From Azorinus chamasolen (taxonomy: Eukaryota > Mollusca > Bivalvia > Cardiida > Solecurtidae): DNA of 64,000 nt. A program made the translations under genes and the position numbers. The notes beneath the pieces were generated by a model. That model did no database searches. It saw only the letters and a program-made list of their open reading frames with translations, and had not been told where the DNA came from. Where the stretch lies: assembly GCA_963576725.1 (NCBI GenBank), contig OY755237.1, positions 64,767,423-64,831,422 of the forward strand, in the 5' to 3' direction. Within the stretch, counting starts at the first letter, position 1. Every line of letters begins with the position of its first letter. Shown here one piece after another: positions 22,701 through 34,700 of the stretch.

Positions 22701-25700
22701 AGGACAATTTAAATAGGAAATTAATAGGAAAATCGGCGCTTGTTAAACAAAGCATTAGTAACTTCGAGATAAATGTTCTATTGTCAATTTCAAAAACTTT
22801 GTCACGCAACTGGAATCGAGATTATATTTTATTTCGGGCCAGATTTGGTGGCATCTTTTTTCAAGACCTCCCGTGTTAAATACCCCTCTTTATCATGCCA
22901 GTTAGAATAAATAAAACAGCAGAAAATGGAATTTCTACGTGCTTTATTCGTTTAGGTGTTTCTTTGCAAATGGTCGCCACAAGAATTTAAGCGCATGTAT
23001 GGAGACGAATGGAGTGAATAGGAATCAATTGCATGCTGAGTTCCTGTATAAACAAATATGATACAGGTTATTTAAATTTGATTTCTCTTTGTCACACTTC
23101 CTTTTTGTTGCCTTGCGTCTTTGTGCTTGTGATTTTGTTCATGTGTGGAGTGTTTGTCTCTGGTTCTTGTGTGTCTGTTGGTGTTTTCTGTGTTCATCTC
23201 GTGTGTGAGTGTGCGTTTGGGTGTGTGGTTGTGTGTGTATATGTGTGCCATGCTGTCTATCGGTGTTTTGGTGGTGGTTGCGTCTTGTATGTGTCTGTTG
23301 GTGTTTTCTGTGTTCATCTCGTGTGTGACTGTGCTTTTGGGTGTGTGGTTGTGTGTGTGTATGTGTGTCATGCTGTCTATCGGTGTTTTGGTTGTGGTTG
23401 CGTCTTGTATGTGGCTTTGCCTGCTTGACTTTACTACTTTTCCATTTATATGCACAAAAGTGTTGTTTGTGCAGTGTGGCGACCGTGACACGTCTCCCCG
23501 TGCATTCAATCAATATTGTTTTCTTCCTCTTGCAGGAATTGCTCTACACTCAATGCATTTCCTAATACCTTAACACCTTTGCACTTCATGGTGGCTTCGG
23601 TACTCACCGACATATTGTGTGACTATTTTAATTTCCCTTTTAAGATTTGTGCCCTTTGCGTTTTCTCTAGTGTGACTTTACCTTACTCGTTTTTCTTCTT
23701 ACTTTTTACCCATTCAATGTTTTCCTTCATATCCTTAGTCTTCTTTATTTTTGTCGTAACCTCTAGTATGTTTTTATTCTTTTACACAACTTTTCTTTTC
23801 GTTACATACGTATGTCGCTTTTTACAGAAGGGTGCTACAATTACTATACAAATTATGAATAGTCTCCCTATAATTAAAATTACAAACTTAAACTTACACT
23901 CTGTGTCTTCTGTTCAGATTCCTCATAACCTGGCTAATTTCCACTCACTACAGCCGTCAGTTTGTATTAAACCTCTAAAATTGTCTTCTGCTTCGTCTTT
24001 TCATGTTCCCTCTTCTGCTATTAGTAACATTTTAATGAACCATAATCGTTCTGTCTCCTTTAAAGCAATCTATCTTTCGCTATAGTAAAGCCCATCTAAA
24101 TTCACATTATTTGAACAAAAGACATAGGGTGTATCCAATTATTACTAAGTGCAATAGTAAGAGGTGTATGTGTTGCAATTATATTTCTACTAGATCAACA
24201 ATTAAATCTCTTGTTAATGGTAGAGTGTTTAGTGTGAAGATTAATTCTGATTTAGACTGAAACTCATCTAAAATTATATATGTTCTTACATGAAATGCGC
24301 CACGCTGTGGCATTCAATATGTAGGTTAGACAGGACGTACTTTAAAAACTAGGTTTCGTTAACACAGTTACCATTGCCGGATCGAAAAAGTACGCAATGT
24401 TCTTTACCAGCATTTTCGTGATACAGGACATTCTTTCAAATATGTTTCGATTCAACCAGTAGAACAAATTTATTATGATTATAAAACTACTAGCAGTAAC
24501 AAATCTAAAGCTCGTTTTATCACAGAGCTAGACTGGATAAAGAAGTTACAAACACCTTTTCCTTTAGGCCTTAATGATAACATTTTCCAAAGCGGCAACA
24601 ATTCTAAAGATCCAAGCATCGATATTTTCTTTATATTTTCTATTCGAAAACGTAAAAGTAGATCACATGGTAGACGTAGAAATGGTAATATTAAGCGTAA
24701 AATACGTCGTCATATGTCTATTCATGATTTATATACCATTCTAAAACAAACTGGCAAACATTCTATGTTATCTTGTTTATCGTCTTTACCCTTTTCCTGT
24801 CTCAAGTCCATAGACGAAGAGGCTGATAAAATCTATATGCGTACAGATCCGTTAATTAATACTGCCTCACTTATACAAAGTTACACACAGCATGTTCTTC
24901 GTCCTCGTATTGATAAAGAATCTGAACATAAAAGACATTTTCTGAAATTTCAATTCCTAAATAAAGGTATCGATTTTATTGATATTCAAAGTATATTTCG
25001 TGATAAGAATGTAATCGATACTATTCCCAAATATTTCATCAACTCTGAATCACCTACCATCTGTTATAAATATAATAAACCTATTAGGAATGTTATTTTT
25101 AACTACAATAAAATTGTCTTTGACTTAAATATTGATGTTAATACCCCTATTTCTTGAGATTGTAGCATTTCTAGCTTTTGCTATAAACCAGTTGGTCATG
25201 TCATTACTGGTAATTTTGATATCATTAAGGATAAACATCTCAGGACCCTCTTAACTAAAGGACCTAAATATAGATTGCCTTCCCTTATTGATTTTGGCGC
25301 TTGTCGAACTCATATTGCGGAAGCTATTCAAGAATTCTGCATCAAATGGTGTCGACGAGAACATGCTGATGTTAATGCCCTTTCGGATTGGAAGAAATGT
25401 ATTTTTGATATTACTGATACACGTATTACTTTTTACAAATCAAATTACCATCTTTTACCACCTCGACCTAGAGTTACATTTCGCTATTTGAAGAAAAACA
25501 TTTCTAATTTTCATTCAAATTATGTTCTTGTTCCCGCTGACATCAGCATGTAATGTAATCATTATTTGAAGATTGTATTATGTTGATGTTTTAAAGAAGG
25601 AGCTAACTGATTCAAAAACTTATATAACAGTTCAAACACCTGAAAAAGATATAGTCTCGGAACATGTAAAAATGTGCAATAATTTTAAGTCTGGTCCTAA

Positions 25701-28700
25701 CATAAAACAACATAAACTTTCTACTTTGTACTGGATTCCGAAACTACATAAAACCCTTATAAGGCGCGTTTTATTGCCAACTCTAGCTGTTGTACCTCTA
25801 CTAAAATATCTAAACTTTTGACGTTCTGTCTTATTACGAAAAAAAAGCACATGTAAAACGTTACTGAAAATTCTGGTCTTACTGTTTTTTGGTCCATAAA
25901 AAATTCAAATGATGTTTTAACGAAACTTGAAAATGAACAGTATAACATTTCTTCACTGAGCTCTTATGATTTCTCTACACTCTATACTACTCTACCTCAC
26001 CATCTTATAAAGGATAAACTGGTTAAATTAATAGAAAAAACCTTTGCCAAAGAAATCAAAATGTTCATTGCTTGTAATGTTCAACGTTCATTCTTTTCGA
26101 ATTCAGAAGTTGAACATTACACAATGTGGACTTGCCTTGATGTTTGTAGATCTCTTACCGTTCTATTAGATAATATATTTGTGCGTTATGGGGGTACCAT
26201 ATATCGTCAAGTTGTTGGTATACGCATGGGTACAAATTGTGCCCCTCTTGTTGCAGATTTGTTTTTGTATTGCTATGAGAGTGGTTTTATGCTTAGCTTA
26301 AAACCTGATACACAGACCGATATTGTTAATACTTTTAAATTAATAAGACTTCAAGGTATTTAGACGATATTTTGAATTTAGATAATCCTTATTTTGAAAC
26401 TATGATTTCTTCAATTTACCCAAAAGAACTGTCTTTAAACAAAGCGAATCAATCTGACATTATAGCTTCATTTTTAGATTTGAATCTTTCAATTACAAAT
26501 GATAAAGTTTCGTCCAAAATATACGATAAAAGAGAATATTTTAATTTTAAAATTGTTAATTATCCTTTTCTAGATCGAGATGTGCCCCGTTCTACATCTT
26601 ATGGGGTTTATATTTCTCAACTTATTCGGTTTGCCCGAGCCTGAGCCTGTTCTTTGCTTGAAAATTTTAACAGTCGTAATTTAGTTATAACTGATAAACT
26701 TCTTAAGCAAGGTTACATATATCACAAACTTCGGAAAACGTTTTCTAAGTTTTATTATCGGTATTTACCACTCATTAGTAAATATAATTGCAATCTACGG
26801 ACGTTACTGCAACAAGGCATTTCTCAACCACACTTTCATGGGGATGTTATCTACTTAGGAAATTTCGGGGTCATATCCATTTTCATGATTTGTTTATAAA
26901 ACGCATTAAAACATTTAGGAAGAAAAGTTATGATCCTATTATATTGCAACGCACTTCATGTTTTTACAGTCGGTAGCTACGCTTCCCTCTTTGCTTGCGC
27001 GATGACAGGCCGATGGTAGTACTCTATGATGGTATACTCTTAAACTCGGATACGGGATGAGCTTACCAGACTCATGTATTACTGTTTCCCTGTCGTGCCC
27101 TTAACGGCTTACCTGCAGGTGCTCTGACTTCAGCAAAGTCTATGTTGTCCTGTGTTCACCGTCGTCTTTGTTGTTGGTAAGTCCGGCGGGGATACCTTTA
27201 TTTACACTATTTGTAAAGCTAGAGTGACTTTGAGAGAAGTGTGAGGTTAGGACGTCCGTAAACCGGTTTAAACGCCCAGTGGTGTTTTTGCTACTGACCG
27301 TGCCAACGCGGTATTCTCTTTGTCACCCTTCCCTTTGTTTGCCTTGCGTCGTTGTGCTTGTGAATTTGTTCATGTGTGGAGTGTTTGTCTCTGGTTCTTG
27401 TGTTGTGTGTCTGTTGGTGTTTCTGTGTTTATCTCGTGTGTGAGTGTGCGTTTGGGTGTGTGGTTGTGTGTGTATGTGTATCATGCTGTCTATTGGTGTT
27501 ATGGTGGTGGTTGCGTCTTGTATGTGGCTTTGCCTGCTTGACTTTACTACTTTTCCATTCAATCCGGTAGGAAATGCAAACATTCTCGAGTGGAATTGAG
27601 TGACAAACTGTATTGAAGTGGACAGTAGGTTGTATGTTTTGTTTGATTTTCACAAGTTTAGGTGCACTTTAGTATTGTCTTCGACTGTATTGGGGGGGGG
27701 GGGGGTGTTACTTATCCCAAATAGCATAGGGTACTTCTTCTTACGCACAGGGCTTCAATTTTGAGCATCACGTTGGTCACCTATCAGCCCTTGATCTGAA
27801 AAACAGAAACAAGGTGACGAGGCTTAACATAACTAATGTTCCCAATAGGGCAGACTTTATGGCGGCCCCTCATGGCATGACGTCATGGAAAGATCCAAAC
27901 ACAGGTAAGTAACTGATGTAACTATTTGATGAAATTTAAATCGGAATAAACGTGTTTGTGTAACACAGCATTACTACATTTACACGTAATCCTTATTGTG
28001 TATTCGATATTTCCTCTTCCTCTCCATATGGGGAAAATTAGTCGCACCACTCACAGCAAATCAAAATAACTTGAACAATTGTGGCAGAGATACGGGTCAC
28101 CTGTATTTACTTTTATACTATTATTTTAAAATATTCTATACTCAATTCCTTCAAACAAAATTACGTGTGTTTTCCGGTTATAATAGCCATTTACGTCGCC
28201 GTTTAAAACAGTATAATAAAATTTACAAAGAAAGTCGTGAGGTCGGCAATTGACAATTGTCAAACATAATTTTATATCTCAACATTAGTTTACTATGTAC
28301 AGCATATCCTATCCATTCGTCATTCATTACCACAACAGGTGTTTGCACCGTCATCTAAGTGTGCAATGTGAAATGCATTTGAAAATAGCAGACACAGTAA
28401 TGCAAACATAACACTTCACGGAAGACTACGTACTTAATCATTATAGAAATCTTATATACAGTAAAACCTCTCTTAACCGGCAGTTAAATTTAGTATAAAT
28501 ATCGGAGACAGGTGGCAGCTTAATGCAGGGTGAAAGTCATGCAGAAAGCTCCTAGAGGAGCTTTCTGCATGACTTTCACCCTGCATTAAGCAGCCACCTG
28601 CCTAAAAGTATCTAAATTATTATCTACTAGAATTCTGGTTAAGAGAGGTTATACTGTATAGCAATTGCACGTGTGCTTGATGTGACATTTCACTTATTTT

Positions 28701-31700
28701 ATCACATGACACTGATTGTGTCCACTTAATATGGTGAATTCGTAATTCCTTATACTGCACATGCGTAATAACAAGCAAATGACGTAAGCAAGTACAATAA
28801 AACCTCTCTAAACCGGACGATAAAATTAATATAAATGTGGGTCTTGGAGACGTGTGACAGCTTAATGCAGGATGAAAGTCATACAGAAAGCTCCACTGGG
28901 AGCTGTCTGTATGACTTTCATCCTGCATTAAGCAGCCACCCGACTAAAAGTATCTAAAATGTTCTCAACAAGAATTCCGGTTTAGAGGCGTTTACTGTAC
29001 CTCTGAAAGTTGATGTATTTTGTTTTACTAATTGGACAGTGTGACGTCAGACTAATTCATATGTTACCTGCTATTAGGTCAGCTGTTCATATACGTCTTG
29101 ACACATCCTAAAGCTGAAGACCGCATCGAAGTGTTCGAGGTGTCCCAGAGTTTGACATTGACCCACATCAAAACGATAACAGATCCACTATTCTCATTGT
29201 AAGTGTCTGCATAGTTGGGGCCTAATATTGTTTTCAATGGATCCATATTGTTACTAACCGAAAAGGTTGTTTTCGAAGTTGCGTTTCGCCTTCCTTTTTA
29301 ACCATTTACTCCATGTAAGAAATAATGACCTCACAAATATTAATTACATTAATTGTTATGATAGCACATGGACACAGGCTTGTTGTGGCCATGACAAAAA
29401 CTCTAAAATCATATCTATATTATTGCATAAGCAAAAAGAGCAGATCCCGATCAGACGGTCCTATAGGAGCCATCTGATCTTGGTCTACTCTGTTTGCAAG
29501 GGCATAGAAAGGCGTGTTTATGGAGTAAAGAGTTAAACCCGCAAACGTTTTGTTCCTTATATGAAGATTTTCTCAACGTATCGGCTTAAACAACGCTAAT
29601 TAAATAATTCAGCAGTAATCTAGAATTTCTTCAAGACATTTCGACATCTTTTTTGTAACATTTTGTAACTCGATCTAATTCCATATTTTTGTATTATTTG
29701 ACCAGTTATTGTACAAATGTTGCACCATGCAATGCAGACCTTAACTCGCTGAAACATTTCTGTAAAGCGTTCGAACCTATAATATTTTTTTCGTTAAAGG
29801 TTTCTTGAATTATCAATGAGTTTAACAATTTTAAACATTTATAAACTTCAAACTCTGATATAAAAATTTAGGAGGGAGATTTTAGTGAGTTGTTTTCTTT
29901 TTATATGCGTTTGTTTTCATTTACTGGATGTCGTCATCGTACTAATGTACTTTAATTTTAGCATGAACAATATGGTTGCAGTCGACAAAGATAAGTTCTA
30001 TATAACCAGTATTTGGTTATATCGTTCAAAGCCTGCTATGATGTTAGAATCAACTTTGCGCATGCGTAATGGGAGGATATTGTACTACGATGGAAGAAAG
30101 GCTCGAGAGGTAGCTTCAGGGTACTACATGGCCAATGGAATCAACATGTCGCCGGACAAATCGTAAGATTATGGTAGATTTCAAATGATTGATCCCGGTT
30201 TATATTACTGTGATAATGAGGTGACGTCATATTTACACTGCAGAAAGTCATTGGGCGAAAATGGCTTTTTATGCCCCGGGGCATATTATTGTTTTCGCTC
30301 TGTCTGTGTGTTGGTTTGTTGCTTGGTTGGTTTGTTCCCAACGTTAACGTTGGCGATAATTTTGTAGTCATTTCACATACATACTTCAAATTTGGCATGC
30401 ATGTGCAACATATAGAAATATGTTTAATGGATACTCATTAAGGTCAATGTCATACATCAAGGTCAAAGGTAAAACCGGGGGCATACTGTTTCACAAACAC
30501 CTCATGTTACATTTTAGCATGCAAAACACTGCATGTCATCTTATTACATAGTTAATCTAGAGGTGTTTCTCCAGAATCTGGAGTACTTGACGCTCAGAAT
30601 TTAGTTTATGAAATGCATAACATACAGTAAAACCCCGCTAATGCGACCACCTAAAAGAGGCAGAACAAAAGTAATGCAGAAAGCTCCTAGAGGAGCTTTC
30701 TGCATTACTTTTGTCCTGCATTAAGCAAACACCTGCTTATAAAGACAGCCATGTTTATTCATTAAGTAGTCGCATTAGAGGGGTCCTACTGAATGTCCAG
30801 ATAAGATGCGTAAACTAATACATTTTCAAGAATAACTTCTTGTTTTCTCCAGCAACCACTCTCCACTCGTCTCAACATAGGATTTGGAGGATAAATGACG
30901 ATGTTAGTTTCTGAGTAACCACGTTTATCAGTTGCTATGATATAAGAACATCGACTTAACCCTCACTTGCAAACAGTTTAGATCCAGTTCAGAGTAACTC
31001 GGTGTTTCATCAGGTCGATCAATATTTTCTCAAATGTTTGAGAACTAAAAGCGAGATTGCTCGAGTCGAGATCCAAACTTAATCAGGCACTAATGTTTCA
31101 CTGCGTGGTAGGTTACAGTTAAAACATGAAGCATGAACATTTTAGCGGAGCATAATATTCATGTAAAGTAACATTTGATCTTCCCGGATAGTTTAAGTTC
31201 GCTCAAGCAAAAAGGAATATATTTAAATCGATTTAATTTCTTGATTTGAACGGCACTTCATTAACACTGGATTGATGTATTGCATCTAATATTGGTATTT
31301 AAAGTTTCGTTGAACGAAGTTATCTTTTTTAGTATGATCTATATGGCAGAATGCGGATACAAGAAAGTCCACGCTTACAAGCGTCTTGAGAACAATAATC
31401 TCCAACCAATGTGGGTAAGTTGTATTTATCACCGAGTATGGGAGCCGTCATCGTTATTAGCGGGGCTTTGCAAGTAAACAAAACGAATGCCATGTTTATG
31501 GGGTTTAAACTGGATACTATATATAGTCAGTAGTAGTATGTTCTACCCTGTATTCGCATTACTTGTGGTTGTGGTTGCCCCTTAACCTTTCCCCTTAACC
31601 TGCCCTAGAACGGGGTGACCTTGAGTGACCTCGTCCTAGATAGAGGTTGACCTTGTAAGGTGAGACGGTGTACGTGATCGCGATGGGGTAAAGAATGCGG

Positions 31701-34700
31701 TAACGAGCATATTAATCACGCGTTATCTGATCGGAGTGACAGGTCATTAAGATATTTCAGTAGAAAGGATAGTCATCCCGTTGCCATTAAAACCGCAGGA
31801 ATGCGACTCAATGGCAGGTGTGCCTCATTAATCACGCGTTATCTGATCGGAAGTGAAAGGTCATTAAGCCTTTTCAATAGAAAGGATAGACATCCCATCG
31901 CTATTTAAACCGCAGGATTGACATTAGAAAGGTAGGTGTGTCTCATTCATCATCCTTTAATGGTTTGAAGTGACAGGTCATTAAGATATTTCAATAGAAA
32001 TAATAGACATCCCGTCACCATTAAAAATCCGCAGGAATGTCATCAAATACGAACTGGGTATCGTCATGACCTTAAGAAGCACGGCCTCATAAACTGAGTT
32101 AAATCAAAACTCCGGATGATAGTCGCATTTGTTGTCTTTACCAGTGCAACACCGAAGTCGAGCTGTACGAGATTTATCAAAGTGTTTTTTTTTTTTTTTT
32201 TTTTTTCTATGTGTAATTGTGTGGAACTTTGGATATTAATAGTACTATTTTCTTGGACATAAAGGTAAGTTTTGAATTTAACTTTGTTTTCATATATATT
32301 AATTATATTTTGTTAACGAATAAGAATTTCGGGGGGGGGGGGGCGTTATTATTACTCCGTGTAATAACTATCTGTGAACCCCAAACACAGAGTAACGATA
32401 CTTAACTTTGAAATTCTCATTCTTGGACGTAAAGGTAAGTTTTGATTTTAACTTTTTTCATATATATTAATTATATTTTGTTGACGAATAAGAATTTCGG
32501 GGGACGTTATTATTACTCCGTGTAATAACTATCTGTGAACCCCAAACACAGAGTAACGATACTTAACTTTGAAATTCTCATTCCTCACGGTCCGTTGCAT
32601 ATCAGAAGTACAGTTACGTTATTCTAAACCGCTGTCTCGTTACAAGACAATCAGTCAGATAGACAGACATATTAACGGATGGAGAGACAAACAGGCGTGC
32701 AAACAGACAGACAGACAAACGGAAAGAGGGACAGGGCGACAGACAGAATGACATACAGAAAGAAAGACATACAGTGATACAGAAAGACAAAAATACATAC
32801 AGAAAGACAGACAGACAGACACAAATACAGACAAGCGAAAAGAGGGAAAGACCGACAGACAAACAGACAGACAGACACACGGAAAGAGGGACAGGACAAC
32901 AGTCAGACAGAAAGACAGACGGAACGATATACAGAAAGACAGACAGAAAGACAGACGGACAGACATAAAGACAAAGAAATGCATATAAACAGACAGACAG
33001 ATGGAAAGAACGAGAGTCATGCCGACAGACATACAGGAAGACAGACATAAAGGCAGTTAGAAAGGCATATAGAAATGCAGACAGAAAGTCGGACATACAG
33101 AAAGACAGCCAGAGGAACAGATAGACAAAATCGATAATTAGACTCAAATCAGTGTCTGGGCGTTAATATATTAACAAACAACCAAACGCATGTGGTTTAT
33201 TTTCACTCATTACAAACCCACTTTTCATAATAACGACATATTGCATACAGTCACTCCATTATTCACTCGCATTGTTCACATTTAAACTCCTTTTTCATTC
33301 GCTGCCATCATTGCGCCAACGTTGACCCGAATGTCTCACCATACCTACAATGTAAGAGAGGAAAACAATGGAGGGCTTTAGAAATTTATTATTTGCCTAA
33401 AGTATCTTATTTAAATCATAAAGCAGAATAGGATTATCGTTTCAAAACATTTCGTTTTCTGCCAGAGTTAAGAGTTAATTGTCTTAGGCCAAAAGAAGAC
33501 CACGATAAGCGGTCGCACAAATTAGCACGTAGCGGGCTATAAACATTTATAATATTTCTCTACGACGAGCTCAATTAACGTATTAAATCACCGATCTAGT
33601 GACAATACTTTTTTTTGTCGGTTTTGACAATACATTTAGCCGTTTTTTCCTCTCTGTGACTAACAGACAATGCCTTAGACATGAAATAAATAAGAAAGAT
33701 GTCGACAGATACATGTACACGTTAATTCAGTATGCTATACAACAAACGGCGCGTTACCCCGTTAAAACACCTGCTGCTGTATATGTTTTTCTGATTGGGT
33801 TAATGGGAGTGTAAAAGTTAAATCTGATAGTACTTACAGAAAGTAACATTCCTTCGCGTATCTCCACGTCATTGCCAACCAGTAAAAGTACAAAAATGAG
33901 TCATGCAGGAAACACCACATACAGAACAAACACTCGCCCGAACAGCAACACAAGGAAACAGCAAATGTACATAAGTAGAAAAAACAACAAGAGACGCACA
34001 AAGACAAAACAAACATACAATAGGAGGAAGATGGAAGTACCGCCTTGGAACGGTCAGTGACAAAAGTCACTGGGGGGTTAAACCGGTTTATGGGCACCCA
34101 ACCTCACACTTATTCCATCCCCATCCTAAAAGACAAACAGTGTAAATAAACGTATCCCCTCTCCGACTAATCTACAACAACCGCGACAGCAAATATTGTG
34201 GTAAAGTGCATGTATAACGAAAAAACATTTAAGTGAACACACTATCGCTAGTGTACTCAATGATTGAGCTGCAAACAGAGTAACTGTAGAAAAATAATAA
34301 AGGGTACGACAAAAATGAAATAGTACAGATATCCGACGTACTCCTTCCATTTCTGGATTTAAGAGGTCGCCTTCATAGGGTACTAAACCTTTCTTGCCGG
34401 CGTACATGCAAAGATGCCAGCGTGATTGCCAACTGTAAAAGGGTTCACAACTATGGCGTACGAAGTGGTTCATAACTCTCCAAAAGCGCATCATGCGGTT
34501 TTGAAAGCGCATCATGCGCTTTACAAACCGCATCATGCGCTTTACAAACCGCATCATGCGCTTTCTAAACCGCATCATGCGGTTTATAAACCGCATAATG
34601 CGCTTTTTGAGAGTTATGAGCCTTTCGTACGCTAAGTGCCGAACCGCGACGCCGAACGCGGCCCTTTAACCAATCAGAATTACCCTTACATAAAAAGGTA

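Larger units (their letters stand above)
23083..27561 (+). mobile_element. Penelope-like retroelement with N-terminal GIY-YIG endonuclease, inactivated
   Basis: A 4.5-kb element in gene B intron 3, same strand as the gene. It is bounded by direct repeats (pseudo-LTRs) at 23083-23452 and 27313-27561. The coding order is Cys cluster and GIY-YIG endonuclease first (24090-24560), then reverse transcriptase (about 24700-26650), then a C-terminal part (26650-26990). Penelope-like elements whose endonuclease precedes the RT are known as the Naiad/Chlamys group; canonical Penelope has it at the C-terminus. Several in-frame stops and frameshifts make it dead. Similar C-terminal pieces occur at 13862-14775 and 36965-37670. 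Confidence 0.88.

Noticed and set aside
23033..23573. Hydrophobic plus-strand frames of about 130-140 codons
   Set aside because: They arise from the GT-rich pseudo-LTR and its 120-bp duplication.
23083..27561. Hammerhead ribozyme in the Penelope-like pseudo-LTRs
   Set aside because: Such elements often carry one, but I found no CTGATGA...GAAA core near either pseudo-LTR. A covariance-model search would settle it.
32614..33147. Long Ser/Cys/Val-rich minus-strand frame resembling a membrane protein
   Set aside because: Low-complexity ACAGAC repeat read in reverse; overlapping frames are all open.
34456..34632. Repeated MRF-x-K-R-M frames on one strand (and H-H-A-L frames on the other) that look like an FMRFamide-type neuropeptide precursor
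   Set aside because: The frames come from an 18-bp palindromic unit, open on both strands because 18 is a multiple of three. There is no Gly for amidation, no signal peptide, and the same array occurs in three unrelated places.
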